In this document: positions 18,115 through 26,578 of the stretch, piece by piece
How the letters are laid out: each line of letters opens with the position of its first letter
Numbering within the stretch: position 1 is the first letter of the stretch
Assembly: GCA_018645325.1 (NCBI GenBank)
Contig: JABGOU010000017.1
Location: forward strand, 1 to 64,000
Source: Desulfobacula sp.
GTDB lineage: Bacteria > Desulfobacterota > Desulfobacteria > Desulfobacterales > Desulfobacteraceae
Direction: 5' to 3'
DNA: 64,000 nt
Position numbers and translations under genes: made by a program
The notes under the pieces: generated by a model
What the model was told of the DNA's origin: nothing
Databases searched by the model: none
Seen by the model: only the letters and a program-made list of their open reading frames with translations

Positions 18115-19050
18115 TTAGTCAACAACCGGTCGGGGCAGTACATTTGCCCTTTCTGCAATTTCAGGCACCCTGTGCTCCCATTCAATGGCCATTAGATGGA
18201 CACCGGCCACACCTTCCATCTCTTTGAATTCTTCAATCTGTTCCAGCGAAAACTTGATACCTTCCTCTGACTGGTCTTTCTTAGCCACCCCTCTAAGGCG
18301 TTTGATCAAAGGTTCGGGTATATCCATACCCGGAACAAACTTGGACATGAAATTGGCCATACCCGCACTTTTCATGGGTGTGACACCGGCCAGGATATAG
18401 CACTTTTGGTGAAGCCCCATATCCACTGCCTGTTTCATAAAATCACGGAATTTCTCCATATTGAAAATGCATTGTGTCTGGACAAAATCCACACCTGCTT
18501 TTATTTTTTTGGCAAGCCTGAACACCCGGTATTCATAAGGATCCGCAAATGGGTTGGCAGCGGCTCCGATAAACAGTTTCGGCGGACCGTCAATGTCCTC
18601 GCCATTCATGAATTTACCCTCGTCCCGCATTTTCTTCACCATGGCGATCAGCTGCATGGAATCGATATCATAGACACCTTTTGCCTCGGGATGATTCCCG
18701 AAGCCCTGGTGGTCACCGGACAGACACAGCATATTCCGGATACCCATGGCATAGGCCCCTAAAATATCACTCATCATGGCCAGGCGGTTCCTGTCCCGGC
18801 AGACCATCTGAAAATTGGGTTCAAGCCCCTTTTCCATCATCAAAACAGAGCCGGCAATGGAAGACATGCGAACCACGGCCGTCTGGTTGTCCGTCATATT
18901 AACGGCATCCACAACCCCCACAAGGTGACTTAATTTTTCATTTAAATGGTCGACATTGGCGCCTTTCGGGGGGCCGCATTCTCCGGTAAAAGCAAAATGG
19001 CCCGCATTTAGAATCTTTTCCAGATTGCTGCCTGATTTAAGCTCACTCAT
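18115..19050 (-). CDS. metF: Methylenetetrahydrofolate reductase
   Basis: The 311-residue TIM barrel interconverts 5,10-methylene- and 5-methyl-tetrahydrofolate with FAD. Recognisable parts are FTGECGPPKGANVDHL (position of the catalytic Glu), DAVNMTDNQTAVVRMSS, LCLSGDHQGFGNHPEAKGVYDIDS (FAD/folate loop), FIGAAANPFADP, VDFVQTQCIFN and YILAGVTPMKSAGMA. It has no NADH-binding extension, and the metV gene in the same operon suggests a MetF-MetV complex using ferredoxin or another donor. It is the last gene of a six-gene minus-strand operon. Confidence 0.9.
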   Translation of the reverse strand: MSELKSGSNLEKILNAGHFAFTGECGPPKGANVDHLNEKLSHLVGVVDAVNMTDNQTAVVRMSSIAGSVLMMEKGLEPNFQMVCRDRNRLAMMSDILGAYAMGIRNMLCLSGDHQGFGNHPEAKGVYDIDSMQLIAMVKKMRDEGKFMNGEDIDGPPKLFIGAAANPFADPYEYRVFRLAKKIKAGVDFVQTQCIFNMEKFRDFMKQAVDMGLHQKCYILAGVTPMKSAGMANFMSKFVPGMDIPEPLIKRLRGVAKKDQSEEGIKFSLEQIEEFKEMEGVAGVHLMAIEWEHRVPEIAERANVLPRPVVD

Positions 19051-19126
19051 CGCTAGTTTCTCCCTCTTATTTATCTATACGGTATCCGGCTCATTATAAT
19101 GGTGGCCTGCGGATACACGGATTGTA

Positions 19127-20575
19127 TCAAGTTTTCCGGGTGTCATGGAAAATCAGTGACTTAACGGTCACAGGGAACACCTGGTTTTTCACCAGCGGCT
19201 CACCGATGTCGATCCAGTCGCCATCCTTAAGATCCAGTTCATCCAGAGTGAGCAGATTTTTTTTAAGACCTGTTTCCCGGCGGATGACGTTTCCCACACC
19301 GCAGGCAATATCGGCCTGAAAAATGAGAATGATGGGAATGTTTTTCCCGATTGAATTTGCCAGTGCCGACTCAATAGATTTTCCGAACAATACCAGCTTC
19401 TGGTAGGAATTGCGGGTGAGACCCTTAAAGTAGAGCGCCACTGTATCGGCCCCCTCGGACAGATCAAACCGCTTATAAGACTTTTCAATTTCAGATGTGA
19501 TATGGGCAAGGCTTAATTTGTCCTGTTCCACGTCAACCCTGAGCACCGGTACATTCCACATGGGAAAACTAAGCTGGTCGTCCATAAATCCCGAGGAGCC
19601 CGATATGGATAATGTATGGGAGCCGGCACCGATTACCGTCGCCCTTATCTTGTTTTCAGGTTCAAAGACCGGTCCAGGAAGCCCTGGGAGCAGCGCCTTA
19701 ATTTCAGCGGCAAGATATACACCGATATCGTTGTGCTGATACCCATTGCACCGGTACAGCAATTCAGAGACACCGCCTGAAAAGGTGTATTCATCGACTT
19801 TCCTGGAAAAGTCCAGATCGTCGGTCACCATCAAATCTTTGGCAAGATCTGAGACAGCCGGACCATTTATGACCTCTACGAGGGTTTGGGCCAGTACGGC
19901 AGTCATTTTCTCAAGCCATTCTTCAGGGATTACATCTCCCACATCATAGTGCACCCCCAGATGGGTCATCACTTTTTTGGCAGCGTCACTGGCCCGCAGA
20001 ATTTTTCTTTTGGCATCCACGGCCAGCAGCCGGCCGCCCACAGCAATGCTGCTGGTGGATACGACCTGTCCGTTGCAGGAGATGGCCATATTGGATGTAC
20101 CGCCGCCAATATCACAGGAAAGTACGGTATTCGCATTTTTCTTCGAGCGGTCGACAGCACCTGAACCCATCGCCGCCATCAGGCTCTCAAAATTGGGTCC
20201 CGCAGTTGCAGCGACAAATTTACCTGCATCGCTGGACAAGGCGGCAGCGATCGCTTCCGCATTCTGCTTTTTGGCTGTCTCGCCTGTGATGATCACAGCC
20301 CCGCTTTTGACATCATCCTGTTGGATTCCCGCACGGTTGTATTCATCTTTGAAAAACCGGGTCAATTGCTCGACATCTATAGTCTGATGGTCCTTTAAGG
20401 GCGTATCGATAATCTCTCCCTCATAAACGACCTTGCGGTCAACAACATGGAATCGCCGGGTTGGGGAGGTTTCATCTCTTTTGAGCAGTAGGTTTGAAAA
20501 AGCCAGATGGCTGGTGGATGATCCCACATCAATCCCGACACTGAGCAGTTCTATCTCATTAATTTCCATGGACAC
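19127..20575 (-). CDS. EutA-like reactivating factor of the ASKHA ATPase family
   Basis: The 482-residue protein matches EutA, the ATPase that restores ethanolamine ammonia-lyase by helping damaged cobalamin to leave. The actin-fold motifs are intact: phosphate 1 GIDVGSSTSHLAF (about 13-25), phosphate 2 CDIGGGTSNMAI (about 148), and adenosine motif VIGAGSHTLSISG (about 312). No EutB, EutC or microcompartment gene is in the window. Instead it lies between metV and metF, so it may serve a different corrinoid enzyme, such as a methyltransferase system. That client is inference. Confidence 0.8.
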   Translation of the reverse strand: MSMEINEIELLSVGIDVGSSTSHLAFSNLLLKRDETSPTRRFHVVDRKVVYEGEIIDTPLKDHQTIDVEQLTRFFKDEYNRAGIQQDDVKSGAVIITGETAKKQNAEAIAAALSSDAGKFVAATAGPNFESLMAAMGSGAVDRSKKNANTVLSCDIGGGTSNMAISCNGQVVSTSSIAVGGRLLAVDAKRKILRASDAAKKVMTHLGVHYDVGDVIPEEWLEKMTAVLAQTLVEVINGPAVSDLAKDLMVTDDLDFSRKVDEYTFSGGVSELLYRCNGYQHNDIGVYLAAEIKALLPGLPGPVFEPENKIRATVIGAGSHTLSISGSSGFMDDQLSFPMWNVPVLRVDVEQDKLSLAHITSEIEKSYKRFDLSEGADTVALYFKGLTRNSYQKLVLFGKSIESALANSIGKNIPIILIFQADIACGVGNVIRRETGLKKNLLTLDELDLKDGDWIDIGEPLVKNQVFPVTVKSLIFHDTRKT

Positions 20576-20579
20576 ATCC

Positions 20580-21251
20580 TTAAAGCGGTTTGTTAAAAGG
20601 CCGGACCAGTTTTCTGGGCCCTGCGCCTCCGGCAGGCTGCCAGTTTTTCGGTTCTCTAACTTTCATCAGATAGTGGAGCTGATTGGTCTTTTTAAGCTTG
20701 TAGTAAATCATGGCCCAGGCACAGGGTATCTTTTGATCAACCTCGCAGCTTCCGTTACTGGAACCGCCGCAGGGTCCATTAAAAAGGGTTTTTGCACACC
20801 TTGCAATGGGACATATCCCACCAGTTACGCCCAGCATACAGTCCCCGCAGCCCTGGCACATCTCCTGCCAGACACCCGGCTCCACATTAGAGCCCATGAA
20901 CGTGGTATTGATGGCCGGAATAACGGGCAAAGAATCGAAAATGGACGCCATGGTCTGAACACCTGCTCCGCAGGCCAGGGTCAGCACTGCATCCGTGTTT
21001 TCTGGAATTGTCAGATACGTATTCAGCCAGTCCGGTTCACATTGACGCTCAACGGTATGCACGTTAAATTTGGGTTTTCCGGCTTTGTAATGCCGGATAT
21101 GGTTTAGATCCGTTGCCAACTCATGGGCCTGTCTGTCTCCTCCGGTGAGACAAACGGAAACGCACCCGCCGCAGCCCAGGACAAAAATATTTTTATAGTC
21201 CGCAATGCTTGCGACTATTTCTTCCAATGGTTTAAGATTGCCGACGATCAT
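20580..21251 (-). CDS. metV: MetV-like cysteine-rich partner of methylenetetrahydrofolate reductase
   Basis: The 223-residue protein is of the MTHFR C-terminal/MetV family. An N-terminal CGGCVSVC near 28-35 is followed by a Rossmann-like middle (VLTLACGAGVQTMASIF). A cysteine cluster comes next, CQGCGDCMLGVTGGICPIARCAKT, then GPCGGSSNGSCEV near 165-185, which should hold zinc or an Fe-S centre. In acetogens MetV links MetF to its electron donor. The gene starts four bases inside the preceding ferredoxin gene and ends four bases before eutA-like, so the set is tightly co-translated. Confidence 0.85.
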   Translation of the reverse strand: MIVGNLKPLEEIVASIADYKNIFVLGCGGCVSVCLTGGDRQAHELATDLNHIRHYKAGKPKFNVHTVERQCEPDWLNTYLTIPENTDAVLTLACGAGVQTMASIFDSLPVIPAINTTFMGSNVEPGVWQEMCQGCGDCMLGVTGGICPIARCAKTLFNGPCGGSSNGSCEVDQKIPCAWAMIYYKLKKTNQLHYLMKVREPKNWQPAGGAGPRKLVRPFNKPL

Positions 21252-21700
21252 ATTGCACCACCTCTCATATCTGGGGAACGCCCTTTCAGAAAATGGGCCT
21301 TTGCAGCCCGGGTCACCTCATCCCGATGTTTGGAACAGGTCGGTTCACCCGATGTGCCCAGTTTCTCAGATAATGTCCGCTTGTAATCCATTGTATATAT
21401 TGGAACGCCACAAACGCTGCAGTAGACCAGTTCAAGGGATTTTACCGCATCCCAGCCGTTCTCGAGCATAAATTGAAATTCTATGGCTTCCTGGGGACAG
21501 ATACGCCAGCAGTTGCCGCAGCGCGCACAGCGTGCCATATTATGGGAAAGTACGCGGTTTGCATCTGAATCTTCCGCGCGCAATGCATTTGCCGGGCAGT
21601 TCTGGACACAAGCCAGGCACCCGTTACACTGATCGTTTACTTGAAAATAGCGCATGACGTTTGACTCCGTCTGTTCTGTTGTTATTTTTCCTTGATTCAT
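21248..21700 (-). CDS. 2x[4Fe-4S] ferredoxin with extra CxxC motif
   Basis: The 150-residue protein has two full C-x2-C-x2-C-x3-C motifs, CNGCLACVQNC (about 26) and CARCGNCWRIC (about 57). A CSVCG with a later Cys in EPTCSKH may add a zinc or rubredoxin-like site. This arrangement resembles ferredoxin subunits that sit on MetV- or Hdr-type complexes. It should carry electrons between MetF-MetV and the AOR-linked polyferredoxin encoded next to it; the pairing is inferred from the operon. Confidence 0.82.
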   Translation of the reverse strand: MNQGKITTEQTESNVMRYFQVNDQCNGCLACVQNCPANALRAEDSDANRVLSHNMARCARCGNCWRICPQEAIEFQFMLENGWDAVKSLELVYCSVCGVPIYTMDYKRTLSEKLGTSGEPTCSKHRDEVTRAAKAHFLKGRSPDMRGGAI

Positions 21701-21709
21701 CTACTAGAT

Positions 21710-22189
21710 TCATCTCCTCATACCAGCGGTGCGTTTTAACGCAGATACCCTGGCCTGGTCGTATTGAATCATGGTGGGATCCTTTAATGTTAATGCCCCT
21801 GGCTCGCAAAAATGAACGCACAAGGGATCTCCCCCGCAAAGATCACATTTAAACGGCCGCCCCCGATCCTCATCAAACCCGATGGTGCCGAAACTGCAGG
21901 CGTTAAGACACATCTTACAGCCCACACATTTATTGTAATCAATGACGGTCCGCACCACCTGGTCATAACTTCTGCTGATGGCCTCTTTGGGACATGCCGC
22001 AATGCAGGGTGCGTCTTCACAGTTCTGGCAGACCAGGGGCAGATACCGGTCGCATTCATCCATCTCGATCACGCGAATACGGGATTTTTCCGGGTTGCAG
22101 ACCCCGGCTTTCAGGATTGCACAGGCCGTCTGGCACATCCTGCAACCGTTGCATTTATTTGGATCTGATGTCAGTATTTTCATGGTCAT
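21710..22189 (-). CDS. Polyferredoxin, AOR/DMSO-reductase type electron-transfer subunit
   Basis: The 159-residue protein has sixteen ligand cysteines for up to four [4Fe-4S] clusters: CNGCRMCQTAC, CQNCEDAPCIAAC, CVGCKMCLNAC and CDLCGGDPLCVHFC. It belongs to the HybA/HycB/CooF-like group that partners molybdenum or tungsten enzymes. It is adjacent to the shrunken AOR-like gene. Its close relative at 25920 is adjacent to the full-length AOR, so the locus holds two AOR-ferredoxin pairs facing away from each other. Confidence 0.88.
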   Translation of the reverse strand: MTMKILTSDPNKCNGCRMCQTACAILKAGVCNPEKSRIRVIEMDECDRYLPLVCQNCEDAPCIAACPKEAISRSYDQVVRTVIDYNKCVGCKMCLNACSFGTIGFDEDRGRPFKCDLCGGDPLCVHFCEPGALTLKDPTMIQYDQARVSALKRTAGMRR

Positions 22190-22231
22190 GGGCTCTCATC
22201 ATTTTTATATATTAGTATGTAACAATTATTT

Positions 22232-23356
22232 CTATTTTAACCGACTCCACAGATCATCAATCCGAAGCGGGTCAAACACCTTTGCCTTTTTTACCACAGC
22301 CTTCCGGGTCCATCCGTTTTCCCGGTAATCCTCGGCCGTCCGCCCTTGTTTTGCGGCAATCCCCTCCCTTAGGTTGTAGATGCGTTCCATGGCAATACAG
22401 CGGTAGGCAATCTCTTTTAATTCATCTTCATCCAGGGCAAGTCCGGTATTGAGCAGAATCCTGTCGGCAGCGGCTTGAAAATTGAGTTCACTGCCGTTGG
22501 CACCGTTCTTTGTTCCTGACGGCAGCCCGAGGCACTGTACCCCGAGACACTGCATAAGGGTCTGTTTTATTTGTGTCAGATCAACGGATCCTGCCGGACC
22601 TTCAATGGTTTCCGGATCTTGGATGTCCGTCTCCGGGCGGTTCTGGGTCAGCGGTTCATCAATCCCTTCAAGTAACTTTTTCTCATAGGCAATAATGCCT
22701 TCGGGGTCCTTTACTTCCAATGCTATAGTACCACTGCAGGCCAGGGCCACGACGTTTTTTGCCGCTAAGACTTGTGCCACGCCGCTTTTGTCCGGCTCCA
22801 TATCCTCCACATCCTTGGACAAGGCCAAACAGGCATCTGCGGCAAAAAACAGATCATCCCCGTTTTTTTGGATACAGATTAGCTGCGCTTCATACCCTAA
22901 GGCCTCTTTACGGAGTATTGCACGCTGGTCAGATAAACCGTTATCCTTTAAACCGGGTACCACTTTAAACTCAATGCGGCCGTCACAGATCAGCATACAG
23001 GTTTCCTTTTCAGCCCGTCCCTTCAACACCACGTGTTCAAAACCGGCCCGACGCATTTGCCCGGCAAAGGGACCGTCTACGCACGCTCTGGCCATAAGCC
23101 CAGTGGCAGCGGTTTTGCTTGTCAAAACAGCCGCCCCAAGGGGCGCGCTCAACGTACCGCTCAGATATCCCGCACTGACGATGCATATGTTATCGGCGGA
23201 ACCCGGGTCGACCATTTTGGGCGCTTGCTTGCAAAAAAGGTAGGTGGCAACACCACTGCCGCCAAGGAATCTTTGCTCAAGATCCATTGATACCGGAAAC
23301 GTTTCCACCTCACACCGGCCAAGGTCCACCAGTGCAATTTTTCGGTCCGTCGTCAT
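22232..23356 (-). CDS. Shrunken aldehyde:ferredoxin oxidoreductase-like subunit, probably non-catalytic
   Basis: The 374-residue protein has the AOR N-terminal domain (about 1-215; DRKIALVDLGRCEVETFPVS, LSAPLGAAVLTSKTAATGLMARA) but the rest is cut to about 150 residues against more than 400 in the family. The [4Fe-4S] ligands present in the partner gene (C-x2-C-x3-C plus a distant Cys) are gone, and the pterin-contacting GGRG is GGSG. It keeps the C-terminal MERIYNLREG. It reads as an intact compact gene, not random decay, so a structural or regulatory subunit is possible. Divergent from the complete AOR. Stop codon TAG. Confidence 0.78.
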   Translation of the reverse strand: MTTDRKIALVDLGRCEVETFPVSMDLEQRFLGGSGVATYLFCKQAPKMVDPGSADNICIVSAGYLSGTLSAPLGAAVLTSKTAATGLMARACVDGPFAGQMRRAGFEHVVLKGRAEKETCMLICDGRIEFKVVPGLKDNGLSDQRAILRKEALGYEAQLICIQKNGDDLFFAADACLALSKDVEDMEPDKSGVAQVLAAKNVVALACSGTIALEVKDPEGIIAYEKKLLEGIDEPLTQNRPETDIQDPETIEGPAGSVDLTQIKQTLMQCLGVQCLGLPSGTKNGANGSELNFQAAADRILLNTGLALDEDELKEIAYRCIAMERIYNLREGIAAKQGRTAEDYRENGWTRKAVVKKAKVFDPLRIDDLWSRLK

Positions 23357-23438
23357 ATCCTTTCCTCCTCATTTATCACGGAAAGCCTTTTTAAATTATC
23401 TGTCAAGCCATCTGAATTTTAAACTTGACAAAGTTGAA

Positions 23439-23450
23439 TTCTGTTCGCTA
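23439..23450 (+). promoter_or_regulatory. Candidate IclR operator half-site in the divergent AOR promoter region
   Basis: The roughly 300-base region between the two divergent AOR transcription units contains TTCTGTTCGCTA followed by an AT-rich stretch. The same twelve bases occur at 27430-27441, just after the iclR gene. TGTTCG-type half-sites are common in operators of IclR-family regulators. The two copies and their positions are what suggests control of the module by its own IclR protein. No clear -10/-35 pair stands out. Confidence 0.35.
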
Positions 23451-23653
23451 TATTGAATAATTAAATATCAAATGGCCATCACAGATGTCAAGTAAAAACA
23501 GCAATATCTGGCCGAAAGTGTTTCGTTATTTGATATTTTGGACAAAAAAATAGGGTCTAAAACCGAGAAAAGATTCATTATAGAGAACAAGTCCAAGCGA
23601 CAAAAAACACCATAGTGAACTTTTCCGATAACTCAAAAAGGAGATGGGTAACA

Positions 23654-23947
23654 ATGGCAAGGGAAGAGAATCAATTAACCGGCGCGGAAAGTCTGCAGAA
23701 AACAAGGACATTCGGCAAAGTCAGGTGCCACAACCCAAGTTGTATGGAGCGCATCGTTCCTGAACAAGGCGCAGACCATGCCAAATGCGCAACCTGCGGC
23801 ATGGAGTTTCGTATTTTCTGGATCAATCCCAAACTACCGAGAATCAGAGGACCGGTCTGGGACGTGAACAGAAAGATCGCACAGGATCGTTTCAAAGAAG
23901 TCACTGAGGCTAAATTAAAAGCGGCTGAAAAAAAAGGGGGCAAATAA
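23654..23947 (+). CDS. Small zinc-ribbon-like protein ahead of AOR
   Basis: A 97-residue protein, with the start set by GGAG eleven bases before ATG at 23654. A longer frame from 23615 lacks such a site. It contains VRCHNPSCMERIVP and HAKCATCGMEFRIFW, a C-x4-C and C-x2-C pair that should bind zinc, and a basic, lysine-rich C terminus. The stop is two bases ahead of the AOR ATG, so it is certainly co-expressed with AOR. I know no function; a maturation or assembly role for the tungsten enzyme is possible. Confidence 0.7.
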   Translation: MAREENQLTGAESLQKTRTFGKVRCHNPSCMERIVPEQGADHAKCATCGMEFRIFWINPKLPRIRGPVWDVNRKIAQDRFKEVTEAKLKAAEKKGGK

Positions 23948-23948
23948 A

Positions 23949-25889
23949 ATGGCATTAGACAGAAAGATCGCCTATATCAATCTGACCACCGGCGACATTG
24001 AGGTAAAGCCCATACCTATGGAAGTTAGGAAAAAATTTCTGGGCGGCAGGGGCCTTGACGCCTACCTGCTATACAACCATACGGAAAAGGGGTGTGATCC
24101 ACTTGGACCCGACAACGCGCTGATCATCAGCGGAGGAATTCTGTGTGCCACTTTAGCATCCGCCACCGCCAGAACCCATGTAATGGCAAAATCGCCCCTT
24201 ACCGGGCTTCTAGGAAGCTGCAACATGGGTGGTTTTTTTGCACCTGAAATGGCCTGGGCCGGATTCCACCACCTGGTCATAAAAGGCAAAGCGGAAAAAC
24301 CATGCTATATTTATATTAACAACGGTGAGATCGAAATCAGGGATGCGGCCAACATCTGGGGAAAAACCGTTACCGACACCCAGTGGGCCATTCATGATGA
24401 ATTGAATGACAAAGAAGTGAAAAGCCTTGTCATTGGACCTGCCGGTGAAAACCTTGTGGCTTATGCCAACGTGATGACCGGTGTCAAAAATGCCGGCGGC
24501 AGAACCGGTATGGGTGCTGTCATGGGATCCAAAAACCTGAAGGCTGTGTCCTGCCGCGGCACCATGGATGTCAAAATCACCCATCCCATGGAAGCGCTGG
24601 AATACAATAAAAAATTCATCGAACAGATCACCGGTGCAAAAGTAAACCAGACCCAGGGCACTTTGGGCACACCCTTTATCTGGGGCGCAACCAATTCCTG
24701 GGGCGGTGTCAGGACGGAAAATTTCAGGTACAACCAGCTGGAATATGCCGATGACATCGAGCCGGAACGCATTGATGAAATTGCCACTGAAACCATGGGA
24801 CCCTACCATATGGCCGGCTGCTTCGGCTGCCAGGTTCACTGCCGGGCCCAGTATAAAATCCCGTCGGGAAAATACAAGGGAAAATACGACGAAGGCCCGG
24901 AATATACCTCCCAAGGTGCTTTTGGCGCAGAAGTCGGGTGCCGGAGCGCGGAAACGGTTCTGGCGGGCAACCATCTTGTGGATCAGTTCGGTATGGACAA
25001 CCTTGAAACCGGAAGCATGATTGCATGGGCCATGGAATGTTTTGAAGAAGGCCTTATCACCAAAGAGCAGACCGACGGTATTGATTTGAGCTTTGGTAAC
25101 GATGAAGCTGTCCTGGAAATGATCGAGCGCATCTGCTACCGCAAAGGATGGCTGGGCGACGTTCTGGCCAAAGGCGGTATCCCGGCCTCTAAAAATGTGG
25201 GAAAAGATTCCTTTGATTATCTCATCCAGGTGAAAGGTATGGCCAACCTGCACTCGGACGAACGTGGCACACCCGCCCTTGCACTCAATATTGCGACCTC
25301 ATCCAGAGGGTCCGACCATCTGAGAAGCCGGCCGGCCATCGACCTCTACCACCTACCGGAAAAGGTTCTGCGCAAAATCTACAGCACACCGGTTCCCTAT
25401 GACGGCCCCTTAAGTTCAGAACATACCGAATATGTGGGCAAACCCTGGCAGGTCTTCTGGCAGGAAAACTGCTACATGGCCGTGGACAGTCTGGGTATCT
25501 GCAAATACCACACCACTTTCCTGGGTGCCACCCTGCCCAATTTCGAAAACTGGCCCAAGGTGCTTTACTTAAACACGGGAATTGAGATGACGCCCGAGGA
25601 AATCTGGGAAGTCGCAAGAAGAAACAACATGATCGAACGGTTGTTCAATCTTCGGGAGGGGGCAACCCGTAACGACCCGGAAAAAGGTGATGTGCTGAAT
25701 CATCGCTATCATGATGAACCTTGTAAGAGGGGGGCCATCGACGTCATCGGAAAATATATTGTCAAAGACAAATTCGATGCTATGGTCGATGAATTCTACG
25801 AACACAAAGGGCTGGACAAAAACGGTATTCCCAAAAAGAGTACACTTAAAGAACTTGGCCTTGAAAACGAACCCTCACACCTGGTGTAA
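23949..25889 (+). CDS. aor: Aldehyde:ferredoxin oxidoreductase, tungsten/molybdenum enzyme
   Basis: The 646-residue protein is full length for the AOR family, which oxidises aldehydes to acids (or the reverse) with a W- or Mo-bispterin. The pterin-binding FLGGRGLDAYLL is at 29-40. The [4Fe-4S] ligands are Cys291, Cys294 and Cys298 (GCFGCQVHC) and Cys518 (SLGICKYH). Also typical are VMTGVKNAGGRTGMGAVMGSKNLKA and MIERLFNLREG. The substrate is unknown; AOR relatives also act on aromatic acyl-CoA compounds. It is preceded by a zinc-ribbon gene and followed by a polyferredoxin, its likely electron acceptor. Confidence 0.92.
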   Translation: MALDRKIAYINLTTGDIEVKPIPMEVRKKFLGGRGLDAYLLYNHTEKGCDPLGPDNALIISGGILCATLASATARTHVMAKSPLTGLLGSCNMGGFFAPEMAWAGFHHLVIKGKAEKPCYIYINNGEIEIRDAANIWGKTVTDTQWAIHDELNDKEVKSLVIGPAGENLVAYANVMTGVKNAGGRTGMGAVMGSKNLKAVSCRGTMDVKITHPMEALEYNKKFIEQITGAKVNQTQGTLGTPFIWGATNSWGGVRTENFRYNQLEYADDIEPERIDEIATETMGPYHMAGCFGCQVHCRAQYKIPSGKYKGKYDEGPEYTSQGAFGAEVGCRSAETVLAGNHLVDQFGMDNLETGSMIAWAMECFEEGLITKEQTDGIDLSFGNDEAVLEMIERICYRKGWLGDVLAKGGIPASKNVGKDSFDYLIQVKGMANLHSDERGTPALALNIATSSRGSDHLRSRPAIDLYHLPEKVLRKIYSTPVPYDGPLSSEHTEYVGKPWQVFWQENCYMAVDSLGICKYHTTFLGATLPNFENWPKVLYLNTGIEMTPEEIWEVARRNNMIERLFNLREGATRNDPEKGDVLNHRYHDEPCKRGAIDVIGKYIVKDKFDAMVDEFYEHKGLDKNGIPKKSTLKELGLENEPSHLV

Positions 25890-25919
25890 CCGGCAGGCCG
25901 TATAGAAAAGGAGAACACA

Positions 25920-26429
25920 ATGCAATCAAATAGCAAGGTTTTATTGATTAATCATGAAAAATGCACTGGATGCAGGCTTTGTGAACAGGTTTGTGCGGTG
26001 AAGCATCACGGCGCATCCAACCCGAGTCGAAGCCGCATTCGCGTGTTGAAATGGGAGATGGAAGGACTTTACGTCCCTGTCTCCTGTCAACAATGCCAGG
26101 ACGCCCCCTGTCTGAAAGGATGCCCTGTCGGCGCCATTTCCCGCAACGAAGAGCTGAACCGGGTCGAAGTGGATTACGACGTTTGTATCGGCTGCCGGAC
26201 CTGTGTTTCGGTTTGTCCTTTCGGCGCAATGCACTACAATGCCATCGACGGAAAAGTCGCCAAATGCGATCTTTGTGACGGTGATCCCCAGTGTGCCAGA
26301 TTCTGTGATATAAAGGCTATTGAGTACACGGATGGCGGTGATGTCAGCATTGAGAAAAAAAGAGTGGCTGCGCTTCGCCTGTCAACGGTAAAGAAACAGG
26401 CAGCGGCTCTTGACGAACATACTGCTTAA
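25920..26429 (+). CDS. Polyferredoxin partner of AOR
   Basis: The 169-residue iron-sulfur protein has four cluster motifs, CTGCRLCEQVC, CQQCQDAPCLKGC, CIGCRTCVSVC and CDLCDGDPQCARFC. It is homologous to the protein at 21710, with the same motif order and spacing. A well-placed AAGGAG precedes the ATG, 31 bases after the AOR stop. It should take electrons from the AOR. A strong terminator lies about 75 bases after the gene. Confidence 0.9.
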   Translation: MQSNSKVLLINHEKCTGCRLCEQVCAVKHHGASNPSRSRIRVLKWEMEGLYVPVSCQQCQDAPCLKGCPVGAISRNEELNRVEVDYDVCIGCRTCVSVCPFGAMHYNAIDGKVAKCDLCDGDPQCARFCDIKAIEYTDGGDVSIEKKRVAALRLSTVKKQAAALDEHTA

Positions 26430-26503
26430 GGACCGACTCAAAAATAACTTGATTTTTTGTAACGATCCTAATCAGATTTTCTGAGAGCGGTTGAAAAACT
26501 CGG

Positions 26504-26540
26504 GGCCCCATTAGGTTGATTTAATTTAATGGGGCCTTTA
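26504..26540 (+). terminator. Intrinsic terminator after the AOR-ferredoxin unit
   Basis: GGCCCCATTA at 26504-26513 pairs perfectly with TAATGGGGCC at 26527-26536, with a thirteen-base loop, and is followed by a short TTTAT tail. It separates the zinc ribbon-AOR-ferredoxin unit from the iclR gene, which should have its own promoter. Confidence 0.75.
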
Positions 26541-26578
26541 TACTCCGGTATCATTTAGATAACTTATTATGGTGAACA

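Noticed and set aside
24210..25253. 347-codon minus-strand frame opposite the AOR gene
   Set aside because: It is antisense to a well-supported AOR gene, has Phe/His-rich composition without any domain, and arises from the codon pattern of the real gene.
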